Source: Gammaproteobacteria bacterium
GTDB lineage: Bacteria > Pseudomonadota > Gammaproteobacteria > Pseudomonadales > Pseudohongiellaceae
Length of the DNA stretch: 38,696 nt
Direction of reading: 5' to 3'
NCBI GenBank assembly: GCA_018698975.1
Contig: JABIPQ010000101.1
Location: forward strand, 1-38,696
Below the pieces are notes generated by a model. It did not search any database. It was not told the DNA's origin and saw nothing but the letters and a program-made list of their open reading frames with translations. The stretch's first letter is position 1. Every line of letters begins with the position of its first letter. Below are positions 1 through 7,925 of this stretch, one piece after another. The position numbers were made by a program, and so were the translations under genes.

Positions 1-809
1 CTTTTAAAAAAAGTAACGTTTGCGGTTATGCCAAGCTTCTCTGCCATTTTTTCATAGCGCCCGGGTTTATCTCGCCCGATAATAAACAGCCTGGTTTTCT
101 TTTTAAGCTCTGCCGGCAAGGAGGCCAATGCTGCAAGGGAACGATCAACCCCTTTTATAGGAAAACCTGAACCGACCTGTAGGACCAATAGTTGATCATT
201 AGCCAGACCAAATTCATGACGCAGGGAATGTCGAAGATCACCGGCATCTTCGCCAGCCATACGATCTCTTTCTATGCCTGGCGGAATATCAATAATGCGA
301 TCAGCAGAGGCTGGATAACAGGCCAGATATTCATTTTTTTGTCCAGGAGAGAGGATGAGTATTTTCGTTTTACTTTGCTCATCAAATACCGATTCTTCAA
401 ATTGAAGATATTGACGGCAGCGCGATGACAGGCGGTATAGCCAACTTCGCTCTCGTGTCGCCTTCCATGCAAAACAGGTATCTGCTGCAAAATAGTAATC
501 CAGCCCCGGGACCCTGTTGAAACCCAGTACCGCATCATAATTTTCTCTGGATTTATGCTGCACAATAAATTGGGCAAAAGCTTCTCTTTTTGCCACTTTG
601 CTACTAAAAAAATTTCTAATAAACACATTATCGGGTGATGAAATAGCGGGTATCACTCTTGTAATGCCTTCCGCTACAGGGCCTTCCCAACTCATGCAAA
701 TCACTTCCACGGCTACACCTTGCCGCATCAAGCCAAGCCCAATTCGCAAACAGTCACGCTGCAAACCGCCATGAGGAAACCAGTCGAATAACACCAGAGC
801 TACCTTCAC
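1..809 (-). CDS. waaG: LPS core glucosyltransferase I WaaG (C-terminus beyond window)
   Basis: In the WaaG family this GT-B enzyme adds the first glucose to heptose II of the lipopolysaccharide core at the cytoplasmic face of the inner membrane. About 269 codons are open to the left edge; roughly the last 100 residues of a normal ~375-residue protein are missing. The start is GTG at 809-807, whose GTGA overlaps the waaF stop, so the two are probably translationally coupled. The N-terminus reads VKVALVLFDWFPHGGLQRD. Near the left edge the segments GVDRSLAALASLP and IGRDKPGRYEKMAEKLG match the WaaG family closely. No stop codon interrupts the frame. The assignment is secure at family level; the acceptor specificity is inferred from the family and the waaF neighbour. 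Confidence 0.88.
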   Translation of the reverse strand, partial: MKVALVLFDWFPHGGLQRDCLRIGLGLMRQGVAVEVICMSWEGPVAEGITRVIPAISSPDNVFIRNFFSSKVAKREAFAQFIVQHKSRENYDAVLGFNRVPGLDYYFAADTCFAWKATRERSWLYRLSSRCRQYLQFEESVFDEQSKTKILILSPGQKNEYLACYPASADRIIDIPPGIERDRMAGEDAGDLRHSLRHEFGLANDQLLVLQVGSGFPIKGVDRSLAALASLPAELKKKTRLFIIGRDKPGRYEKMAEKLGITANVTFFK

Positions 810-1864
810 AATGAGCCCAACTCTTGCAGTGACTGATTAATCCGCTCTGGTTTCAACTGCTTTAAACAATTGGTATGACCCAGAGGACAAATTCGTTTGA
901 AGCAGGGGCTACATTCCAGATCAAGAGAAACTATTTCTACATTGTCTGTAAGCGGTGGCGTGAAAGCCGGCGAAGTTGAACCGTAGATGACTACCAATGG
1001 TCGTGCCAATGCCGCAGCAATATGCATCAATCCGGAATCATTACTGATTACTCGATGGGCGCAAGACATCAGGTTAATTGCATCGGCCAATGATGTCTTC
1101 CCGGTAAGGTCAACACAGTCTTCTGGATTAGCCTCCGGGTTTTTCTGAAGAACTGACTGACGAACTGACTTAATTATTGTCTGTGCATCAATACTGTCCT
1201 TGGCTGATCCCAGTATCCAGACCTGACCCTGTTCCTGATTCGAGTGAAGCAGCCATTGGCTCGCCACATCAGCATACCCTTGTGCCGGCCATTTTTTTGC
1301 CTCTCCAAACTCTGCACCTGGACAAAGTACGAGCACCGGCTTTGAATTATTTAGTGACAGCTTGTCAAGCAGGGAAGAAATTGTGGACTTGTTTGCTTCA
1401 AGTGAAGGGCGTGGAAGCGGATCAGGTAACGGAGTGCCGGCAGGGCTTGCCAATGCAATAAAACGCTCGATCATTAAGGGGTAGGTTTGTTTATCCAGCA
1501 CACGGCAATCATTAAGTAACCAGGACCTTGCCTCACCACGCCAGCCCGTTCTTTCAGGAATATCAGCAAACCACGGAATCAGGGCAGATTTAAAAGAATT
1601 AGGTAGCACAATCGCCTGATCATATTTTTCAAGTTGGAGTGTCTTGCCCAAAGCTCTGCGTTTCCCCAGCCCGAATTCACCATGCCCCACAGTCATTTCA
1701 ATGGCATGACTGACTTCAGGCATATGATCAAGCAGGTCCTTACACCACCGTGGTGCAAGCACATGGATTTCACAAGAAGGATGATTATTTTTAAGGGCGA
1801 TGAACAGACTTTGCGCCATCACCATGTCGCCTACCCAGGAAGGACCAATAATTAATATCTTCAT
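806..1864 (-). CDS. waaF: ADP-heptose:LPS heptosyltransferase II
   Basis: Transfers the second L-glycero-D-manno-heptose from ADP-heptose to the inner core of LPS (GT9 family, cytoplasmic side of the inner membrane). The product is 352 residues, close to E. coli WaaF (348). It shows the N-terminal MKILIIGPSWVGDMVMAQSL signature, the block LPNSFKSALIPWFADIPERTGWRG shortened here to its core SALIPWF, and the C-terminal donor-site block NDSGLMHIAAALARPLVVIYG (core NDSGLMH). An upstream in-frame start at 1885 would add seven residues not found in the family; the ATG at 1864 follows a GGGGCGG Shine-Dalgarno-like stretch and starts exactly at the conserved sequence. It lies 37 bp after the gspE-like gene and overlaps waaG by 4 bp. 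Confidence 0.93.
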   Translation of the reverse strand: MKILIIGPSWVGDMVMAQSLFIALKNNHPSCEIHVLAPRWCKDLLDHMPEVSHAIEMTVGHGEFGLGKRRALGKTLQLEKYDQAIVLPNSFKSALIPWFADIPERTGWRGEARSWLLNDCRVLDKQTYPLMIERFIALASPAGTPLPDPLPRPSLEANKSTISSLLDKLSLNNSKPVLVLCPGAEFGEAKKWPAQGYADVASQWLLHSNQEQGQVWILGSAKDSIDAQTIIKSVRQSVLQKNPEANPEDCVDLTGKTSLADAINLMSCAHRVISNDSGLMHIAAALARPLVVIYGSTSPAFTPPLTDNVEIVSLDLECSPCFKRICPLGHTNCLKQLKPERINQSLQELGSL

Positions 1865-1901
1865 CCGCCCCGTCCCCTGCACCACGATAGTCTAATCAAA
1901 C

Positions 1902-3683
1902 CTAACGGCTCTCTGGCGCAACACGCAGAACTTCATTAATAGTAGTAAGTCCGGCCGCGACCTTTAAGGCTCCACTAAGCCGCAGACTCCGCATACCTTC
2001 TTTATAGGCATGTCTCCTTAATCGGGGCAAGCCCGTCTTCTCTTCAGCATATTCCTGTAAGGCTTCAGAAAAAGGCATTACTTCATAAATACCCTGGCGT
2101 CCCTTGAATCCCGTTTCACGACATTCCTGGCAACCAGCAGGTTTATAAACCTGCTTCGGCAATGGCAAAGTCCAGGGTTTAACCATCGCATTCCAGACCT
2201 CGGCATCAGGTTCAGTAGCCTGCTTGCAATGGGGACATAAAGTTCTGACCAGGCGCTGTGCTACAACGCCCACCAGAGTAGCCCTAACCAAATAAGAGGG
2301 GACACCCAGCTCCAGCAAACGGGTGATGGCAGTGGGCGCATCATTGGTATGTAAGGAAGATAACACCAGATGTCCGGTCAATGCGGCCTGAATTGCCATG
2401 TCAGCGGTCTCCAGATTTCTTATCTCACCGATCATAATGATGTCGGGATCCTGTCTGAGTAATGCTTTTACACCACCGGCAAAATTAAGGTCGATATTTT
2501 CCTGAACCTGCATTTGATTAAAACTGGATTCCACCATTTCAATCGGATCTTCAATGGTACAAACATTAACTTCCTTGGTAGCCAGTGTTTTCAGTGTGGA
2601 ATACAGTGTGGTAGTTTTTCCGCTTCCCGTTGGCCCGGTAATTAAAATGATGCCGTTTTTCTTCGTGATCATTTCACGCCAGCTTTCCAAATCCTGATCA
2701 TCAAAACCCAGTTCGCCAAATGATCGCAGCAATACATCAGGATCGAAGATCCGCATGACCATTTTTTCGCCAAAAGCTGTTGGCAAAGTGGACAGGCGTA
2801 ATTCAATTTCGTTGCCCTTTGGGCTTTTTGTTTTCAAACGGCCATCTTGCGGTTTACGTTTTTCCGCTACATTCATACGACCTAAAATTTTCAAACGGCT
2901 GGTTACTGCGTTCATCACCTGCATTGGAATCTGGTATACCGTGTACAAAACTCCATCGATACGGAAACGCACATTACCTACTTCACGGCGAGGCTCTATA
3001 TGAATATCACTGGCGCGCTGCTCGAATGCATATTGCAAGAGCCAGTCAACAATCCGTACCACGTGCTGATCGTTGGCCTCGGGATCCTTCAGCGTGCCCA
3101 GTTCCAGCATTTGTTCCAGGTTGGTAATACCCACTGATGAAGAAGAACCACCAGTTGTTGCAAGATCTATGGACGCCGCCAGTCGATAGAGCTCTTCGGT
3201 CATGCGCTGTAATTCAACCGGATTTGCGACGACCCGCTTGATGGGCTTTCTCAACACATGCTCAAGATCCACTTCCCAGGAGCAAACATTCGGCTCGGCA
3301 CTGGCAATAACAATCTCATCACTTGTGACTGCGACTGCCATAATCTTATGACGCTGGGTAAAAGCATATGACATTGCCTGAGTCACTTTCGCCGCATCAA
3401 TACTTAAGGGGTCTATGTGGAAATATTCCTGTTTCGAGAATTCAGCCAGAAACCGGGTCAGAGATTCCAGGTTTAATTTTTGACCAGGGCTTTTCTGATC
3501 GTCAAGATTCTGTTCTGCGATAAATGCCAACAAATGGGCTTTTTGTTGTGCCGGTGTGCGACGCAGGGATGCAACCGTATCAAGTTGATCCTTGTTGATA
3601 CGGCCAGCTTTTTCCAGCTCACGCATAAATGCCCCAAGCTCCAGGGGGCGATCAAGTTTCTTGGTTTCTTTAGCAACGCTCAT
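1902..3683 (-). CDS. GspE/PilB-family type II secretion / type IV pilus assembly ATPase
   Basis: Hexameric cytoplasmic ATPase of the secretion superfamily, powering pseudopilus or pilus assembly. In 593 residues it has a T2SSE N-terminal domain (about 80-170), then the catalytic core: Walker A GPTGSGKTT at 350-358, Asp-box and Walker B DPDIIMIGE at 412-420, His-box LTGHLVLSSLHTND around 435-448, and a zinc-binding insertion with cysteine pairs CPHC (483-486) and CQEC (518-521) as in GspE and PilB. No other secretion or pilus genes are in the window, so this is an orphan copy next to waaF. N-terminal residues 1-70 are not like the typical MshEN c-di-GMP module as far as I can see. Whether it serves a T2SS, a T4P or an MSH-like pilus cannot be decided from sequence alone. 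It lies 101 bp after the RAYT-like gene. Confidence 0.9.
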   Translation of the reverse strand: MSVAKETKKLDRPLELGAFMRELEKAGRINKDQLDTVASLRRTPAQQKAHLLAFIAEQNLDDQKSPGQKLNLESLTRFLAEFSKQEYFHIDPLSIDAAKVTQAMSYAFTQRHKIMAVAVTSDEIVIASAEPNVCSWEVDLEHVLRKPIKRVVANPVELQRMTEELYRLAASIDLATTGGSSSSVGITNLEQMLELGTLKDPEANDQHVVRIVDWLLQYAFEQRASDIHIEPRREVGNVRFRIDGVLYTVYQIPMQVMNAVTSRLKILGRMNVAEKRKPQDGRLKTKSPKGNEIELRLSTLPTAFGEKMVMRIFDPDVLLRSFGELGFDDQDLESWREMITKKNGIILITGPTGSGKTTTLYSTLKTLATKEVNVCTIEDPIEMVESSFNQMQVQENIDLNFAGGVKALLRQDPDIIMIGEIRNLETADMAIQAALTGHLVLSSLHTNDAPTAITRLLELGVPSYLVRATLVGVVAQRLVRTLCPHCKQATEPDAEVWNAMVKPWTLPLPKQVYKPAGCQECRETGFKGRQGIYEVMPFSEALQEYAEEKTGLPRLRRHAYKEGMRSLRLSGALKVAAGLTTINEVLRVAPESR

Positions 3684-3718
3684 TTTTTACCAGACCCATG
3701 CATGGACTCAGGGACTCA

Positions 3719-3744
3719 GGGCTTCACACCGGAGTGTAAAGCCC
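3719..3744. repeat. Imperfect inverted repeat between RAYT-like gene and gspE-like gene
   Basis: GGGCTT, one mismatch, ACAC, four-base loop CGGA, GTGT, mismatch, AAGCCC. It could form an 11-pair hairpin in the RNA downstream of the minus-strand RAYT-like gene, but no U-tract follows, so a factor-independent terminator is not supported. It is preceded by a doubled GGACTCAG (3703-3718). It does not share the GTAG foot of the REP-like elements elsewhere in the window. Confidence 0.5.
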
Positions 3745-3784
3745 ATTAAAGGAAAAACAAGCGTTAATTGGGGCGGGGAAAAGT

Positions 3785-4750
3785 TCAGGGAGCCAGTTGT
3801 TTACGCAGCTTTTTGATAGCAGTGAAGCTTTTGGGTGAAACGATAAACTCCTGCTTGAGTTTTCCAATAGTAGTAGAGACAGTGCCATAACGTTTTAAGC
3901 CAAAACGTTTGGCAATATCCTGTAGCGTTACGCCAGAGAGTTCCTGGCACAGATACATGGCAGCCCAGCGCGGTAAATTCTTGGAACCAGGGCCACGTGC
4001 AGCTTGATAAATGCTTTTTTCACTCACCTTGAATTGTGAGGCAACTGCTGTAACTACTGTTTTGACTGATGGACGCAACCTGGCTTGAGGTCCTTTGGAT
4101 TTGCCCCGTGCAGTTCCCGATGACAATTTCGCCTGCGCGCGTTTTTTGAAGCGCTCATCACCAAGAATGGAAAGCAGGTTAAGTTTACCGTAAAAATGTG
4201 CCAGTTCTGCATCAACACCTTCCGCCACATAAGCTCCATAGCGGGCATTGGGTCTGGCACCGGCAGGCATGTGGGAGAGGACTTCGTCACGATTCAGCCA
4301 TTGGGGTATTTTAGCCTTGTTGATATAAGCCCCCAGCGAGGACCAGCTATGGGCTTCTGGCTTTGTCCTGGCTTTCTTTGGCAAATTATGGATATAACGA
4401 GATACCCCCAGGAGGTGTTTTTCCGGCTGAACAAGAACCGATTTATAACGTGCCTTGAATACAGACCCACCCTCATTTCTCAGTTTCTGATAATGCTGGG
4501 TATAAAGTCCATCAACCTGCCGCATGAATCGACTGAGATTGCCTTCCGGGGTTTTAATCAACAGGTTGTATTCGTTGGCCAGCAAACAATAGCCAAGTAT
4601 TTCCACATTCAGCCTTGCTGCAGCTTCATTAATAGCGGTCAGGAAGGACTCATAATATCTGACACCTGGGAAAATTCTGGCCCCCTCTTCACCTCGATTG
4701 CTGACATGGTAATAGGCGTTAGGAAATTCGATACGCAGTGGTCTGGCCAT
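3785..4750 (-). CDS. REP-associated tyrosine transposase (RAYT/Y1-type) homologue with altered HUH motif
   Basis: RAYTs are single-copy relatives of IS200/IS605 transposases that cut REP palindromes with a catalytic tyrosine and a metal held by an HUH motif. The 321-residue product starts MARPLRIEFPNAYYHVSNRG, typical of the family, and has TPEGNLSRFMRQVDGLYTQHY (core GLYTQHY, residues 81-87) where the helix with the candidate nucleophilic tyrosine lies, then VFKARYKSVLVQ and a SRYIHNLP block. Where the family usually has NHYHLL, this protein reads NEYNLL (residues 59-64): both histidines are gone. The last ~100 residues resemble the DnaA C-terminal DNA-binding domain (LQDIAKRFGLKRYGTVSTTI), a common RAYT add-on. 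A possible Shine-Dalgarno TAAGGAAA precedes the ATG. It is probably deficient in canonical cleavage, or repurposed. Three REP-like palindromes occur later in the window. Confidence 0.85.
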   Translation of the reverse strand: MARPLRIEFPNAYYHVSNRGEEGARIFPGVRYYESFLTAINEAAARLNVEILGYCLLANEYNLLIKTPEGNLSRFMRQVDGLYTQHYQKLRNEGGSVFKARYKSVLVQPEKHLLGVSRYIHNLPKKARTKPEAHSWSSLGAYINKAKIPQWLNRDEVLSHMPAGARPNARYGAYVAEGVDAELAHFYGKLNLLSILGDERFKKRAQAKLSSGTARGKSKGPQARLRPSVKTVVTAVASQFKVSEKSIYQAARGPGSKNLPRWAAMYLCQELSGVTLQDIAKRFGLKRYGTVSTTIGKLKQEFIVSPKSFTAIKKLRKQLAP

Positions 4751-4940
4751 AATAGCTTTTTGTTTCCTTAATCATTGTTTTAACAATTAATACTGACCAG
4801 TACGGTTCAGACAAATATGATAGTAAAGCTCTGAAAGGCAATTCAGCGTTTTAAGCCGAACAGTTCGCTTGATCAATTGTGTAATAAAAGTGCAAAATTG
4901 TAGAGGAAAACGGATCAAGAAAACAGGGATAATTTCCTTT

Positions 4941-5912
4941 TTATGGCTTTTCTGCCACAAATATTGCCCGCATAGGTGCCGGATAGCCTTCTATAGTGAC
5001 TGAGGGGTTTTTCAGGTCAAGTGCTTCAGGCAGTGATTCGAAGGTCATCCAGTCAGTTGTGCGCTGCTCTTCAGGGCTGGTATAGCCAACATTGATCAGG
5101 CGGATGTTTTTAAAGCCCGCCTTTTCCAGCCATTCATGCAGGGTATCGCAGGAAGGCAGAAACCAGACATTGGGCATTCTGGCATAACGCCCCTGCGGCA
5201 CCAGAGTCATCCCCTTCTCCCCTTCAATCACCAGTGTTTCAAGCACCAGTTCCCCCCCAGGTCTCAGGCAGTCCTTAAGTCCATAAAGATGATCAAAGGG
5301 TGAGCGGCGGTGATAAAGAACTCCCATGGAAAAAACACTATCAAATGCCTTTAATTCAGTGGGCAGATCTTCCAATGCCAGGGGCGCCACAAATACCGGA
5401 GGGGTTTTTAGAAAATGTCGAATAGCCCAGTACTGCATGGTAAATAATAAGTGAGAATCCACGCCCAAAACGAAACGGGCCCCGGCACCTGCCATGCGCC
5501 AGCAGTGATAGCCATTGCCGCAACCAACATCCAGAACAGTGCGATTCTCCAGGGGGGCTATTTGCTCTTTCAGGCGATCCCATTTCCAGTCTGAACGCCA
5601 CTCGGTGTTCATCTGCAGACCGAATAATTCAAAGGGACCTTTGCGCCATGGATGAATTTTTAACAAGGTCTCTTTTAATTTCTGCCTCTGCTCATCATTG
5701 CATTGAGAGGCAGAGCCAATTCGCACTGTGTCCTGTAAATCCCAGGAATCGGGCGTTAAATCGGGCAAGGCATGGAGCGCTTCGACCCAGGCAGGAAAAT
5801 CGCCGTGATTAAATGCATTCAAAAAATCATTCGGCAGCTTTTCACTAATCCGCGAGAAGTTTTTGTTATCAAGTTCACTGTCAAGAAAAGTGACTAATTC
5901 AGAGTAATCCAC
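4941..5912 (-). CDS. cmoB: tRNA U34 carboxymethyltransferase
   Basis: Transfers the carboxymethyl group of carboxy-S-adenosylmethionine to 5-hydroxyuridine-34 of tRNAs, making cmo5U for decoding of purine- and pyrimidine-ending codons. It is 323 residues, the same length as E. coli CmoB. The cofactor loop is TVLDVGCGNGYHCWRM (125-140), preceded by the family-specific HPWRKGPFELFG (87-98) and followed by FSMGVLYHRRSPFDHL and the C-terminal GYPAPMRAIFVAEKP. The cofactor supplier cmoA lies 47 bp upstream on the same strand, giving the standard cmoAB arrangement, with a HIT protein gene first. No convincing terminator is visible after the stop; the next gene on this strand is the RAYT homologue 190 bp away. 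Confidence 0.96.
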   Translation of the reverse strand: MDYSELVTFLDSELDNKNFSRISEKLPNDFLNAFNHGDFPAWVEALHALPDLTPDSWDLQDTVRIGSASQCNDEQRQKLKETLLKIHPWRKGPFELFGLQMNTEWRSDWKWDRLKEQIAPLENRTVLDVGCGNGYHCWRMAGAGARFVLGVDSHLLFTMQYWAIRHFLKTPPVFVAPLALEDLPTELKAFDSVFSMGVLYHRRSPFDHLYGLKDCLRPGGELVLETLVIEGEKGMTLVPQGRYARMPNVWFLPSCDTLHEWLEKAGFKNIRLINVGYTSPEEQRTTDWMTFESLPEALDLKNPSVTIEGYPAPMRAIFVAEKP

Positions 5913-5959
5913 AACGACCCTTAAGATTTTTTGCCGCTACCTTTTTCACAGCAAGCGCT

Positions 5960-6694
5960 TTACTGCAAACCTTTAACTGCAACCATAGACGCGAAATTGA
6001 AACACTGGAACCAGATATCATGGGTTTGAAAGCCTGCTCCCACCAGTCTGCTCACATGTTCTGCTTTCGTCTCTGGAATCAGCACTTTTTCAAGCGCAGC
6101 ACGCTTGCGGCTGATTTCCAGTTTTGAGTAACCCTGCTGCTCCTTAAATCGATGGTACATATCAATAAACAGCTCGTTCAGTGCAGGATCCTCAAAGCGG
6201 ATTTTCTCCGACAGAATCAACATACCGCCCGGCAACAAACCCTGATAGACCTTCTTGATCAAGGCATCCCTGGCATTCGGTTCAACAAACTGCAGAGTGA
6301 AATTCATTACCACGATGGATGCCTGACTAATTTGCGTATCGAGAATATCTTCGCAACGCACCTCCACCGGAATGATGGCGCTGTCACGCAAAAGAGCTTC
6401 CTGACAGCCTTCTACCATGGCAGTTGAGTTGTCCACCGCCACAATAGAACATCTATCAGCCTGGATATTGTGTCGCATAGACAAGCTTGCAGCACCCAAA
6501 GAACAGCCCAGGTCATAGCAAACACTGTCAGGCTGGGCATACTCTGCTGACAAAGTGCCGATCATGGCGATTATGGTGCTATAACCGGGTACAGACCGAT
6601 TAATCATATCGGGAAAAACCGCAACAACTTTTTCATCGAAGACGAAATCTTCAATCGGTAAGCCGCTGGCAAAAAGCGTGTCTCTGGCTGACAA
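5960..6694 (-). CDS. cmoA: Carboxy-S-adenosyl-L-methionine synthase
   Basis: Converts S-adenosylmethionine and prephenate to carboxy-SAM, the cofactor of CmoB. The 244-residue product has the class I methyltransferase fold with motif I CYDLGCSLGAASLSM (59-73), a second strand ending in the acidic cluster IVAVDNSTAMV, and VMNFTLQFVEP in motif IV position. The N-terminal stretch FDEKVVAVFPDMINRSVPGY is characteristic of CmoA. It begins 13 bp after the HIT gene stop and is followed after 47 bp by cmoB, so the three are very likely cotranscribed. Confidence 0.96.
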   Translation of the reverse strand: MSARDTLFASGLPIEDFVFDEKVVAVFPDMINRSVPGYSTIIAMIGTLSAEYAQPDSVCYDLGCSLGAASLSMRHNIQADRCSIVAVDNSTAMVEGCQEALLRDSAIIPVEVRCEDILDTQISQASIVVMNFTLQFVEPNARDALIKKVYQGLLPGGMLILSEKIRFEDPALNELFIDMYHRFKEQQGYSKLEISRKRAALEKVLIPETKAEHVSRLVGAGFQTHDIWFQCFNFASMVAVKGLQ

Positions 6695-6707
6695 GTGTGT
6701 TGTCTTC

Positions 6708-7154
6708 CTATTCTTTAGAAGGTTTTAAAGGCTCATCAAAGCTGGCTTCCTGACACCCATTGGAAACCAGCACTTCACGAATAATCGCAGCACTTGCAGA
6801 AAGAAGCTCCTCTGACATTTCTTTGGCGTTCTTGAAATCCAGGTCGCCAAAATTATCAATGGGGATCAAATGAATATGCGTATGTGGCACTTCAAGGCCT
6901 ACTATAGAAACACCAATTCGACGACAGGGAATCACCGCCTTTATTGCCTTGGCGATTTTCTGACACACAGACATCATATGCATGGCCGTCTCTTCAGGCA
7001 CATCATCCCAGTGATTAACTTCCTGCTTTGGAATAACCAATAAATGTCCCTGACGGATCGGCTGAATAGTCATGATGGAAAAACAATACTCATCATCCCA
7101 GACAAAATAGCCGGGGATTTCCCTGTTATAAATTTTCGTGAAAATACTCGCCAC
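6708..7154 (-). CDS. HIT-family nucleotide hydrolase/transferase
   Basis: Histidine-triad proteins hydrolyse nucleotidyl-phosphoramidates or dinucleoside polyphosphates. The HIT motif HTHIHLIP spans residues 91-98, with its three histidines intact; the N-terminal strand-turn FTKIYNREIPGYFVWDDE (core IYNREIPG) and GHLLVIPKQEVNHWDD are typical of the HinT/FHIT-like branch. It is 148 residues with a ~35-residue C-terminal tail rich in Glu, Ser and Lys beyond the usual HinT end. It is the first gene of the HIT-cmoA-cmoB run; the start ATG at 7154 lies 87 bp from the end of the Lrp-type gene. The physiological substrate is unknown. Confidence 0.92.
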   Translation of the reverse strand: MASIFTKIYNREIPGYFVWDDEYCFSIMTIQPIRQGHLLVIPKQEVNHWDDVPEETAMHMMSVCQKIAKAIKAVIPCRRIGVSIVGLEVPHTHIHLIPIDNFGDLDFKNAKEMSEELLSASAAIIREVLVSNGCQEASFDEPLKPSKE

Positions 7155-7241
7155 TGATCAGTACCTGTTTACGGGCTTGGAACGCATGATTTTACAGCAA
7201 GGATGCCGCATCTGCATGAACAAGAAACCCTGTTTTTTCAG

Positions 7242-7718
7242 TTAGTCATGTGTGTCATCGATAGGCAAGGCAGTTGTGTGCATGACCTGCCGTAAAATAA
7301 AGCTGGAATGAACATCGGAGACACCAGGCAAAGGCGTAATTTTATTCAGTAGAAAATCCTGATATTCCTCCATATCTCTTACAATTACCTTTACCTGATA
7401 ATCTGCTGTTTGCCCGGTGATCAGAATACACTCCAGTACCTGAGGGTAATCCTTGATGGTACGTTCGAATTCTTCGAAGCGTTCTGGCGTGTGTCTATCC
7501 ATACGAATCTGTATCAGGGCCATCATTTTCAGACCCAGCTTTGAGGCATTTACCAGCGCAGCATAACCTTCAATAATCCCCTCATCTTCAAGTTGCTTTA
7601 CCCGACGCAGACAGGGTGAGGGAGAAAGACCAACTTTATCAGCCAGTTCCTGATTACTGATTCTGCCATTGATCTGCAATTCCCCAAGTATTCGCTTGTC
7701 AGTCCTGTCCAGTTGCAT
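7242..7718 (-). CDS. Lrp/AsnC-family transcriptional regulator
   Basis: Feast-famine regulator that binds DNA through an N-terminal winged HTH and senses an amino acid through a C-terminal RAM/ACT-like domain. It has 158 residues: the HTH is at about 20-42 (ISNQELADKVGLSPSPCLRRV), and the ligand-binding core follows, including ILITGQTADYQVKVIVRD and LPGVSDVHSSFILRQV. The N-terminal LDRTDKRILGELQ is typical. It is transcribed away from leuA across a 207-bp AT-rich spacer, so control of itself and leuA is a plausible inference. The sequence resembles Lrp itself more than AsnC, but an ortholog call needs a tree. Confidence 0.93.
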   Translation of the reverse strand: MQLDRTDKRILGELQINGRISNQELADKVGLSPSPCLRRVKQLEDEGIIEGYAALVNASKLGLKMMALIQIRMDRHTPERFEEFERTIKDYPQVLECILITGQTADYQVKVIVRDMEEYQDFLLNKITPLPGVSDVHSSFILRQVMHTTALPIDDTHD

Positions 7719-7734
7719 GGCCCCAACCCTCTAA

Positions 7735-7830
7735 TTTACATAATTCTTATTTATTGGCATTTTATATCAATATTTTAATATTTATTAGTATTTATATTCA
7801 TTTATCTGCATTTATTAGCGATATTAGCAA
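7735..7830. promoter_or_regulatory. AT-rich divergent control region between Lrp-type gene and leuA
   Basis: This stretch is almost entirely A and T with quasi-periodic repeats of TTTATT/ATTTAT blocks (for example TTTATTGGCATTTTAT and TCTGCATTTATTAG). Lrp-family proteins bind degenerate AT-rich 15-bp sites in phased arrays, so this is a good candidate for autoregulation and for control of leuA. No consensus -35/-10 pair stands out. The leuA Shine-Dalgarno AGAGGT is at 7914-7919. Confidence 0.45.
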
Positions 7831-7925
7831 TAATCCGCCTTGCAGAATCCTGTACACTACGCCGTCTTGAAACTGAAGATGCCCATCCAGAAGGGCAAGA
7901 CCCAAATTAAACACAGAGGTAAAAG

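Noticed and set aside
272-628. 118-codon minus-strand ORF
   Set aside because: It is out of frame with waaG, whose frame is continuous and family-typical over the same bases.
4853-4870. Hairpin AAGcCGAACaGTTCGCTT after cmoB
   Set aside because: Loop too tight and no T-run on the minus strand; not a credible terminator.
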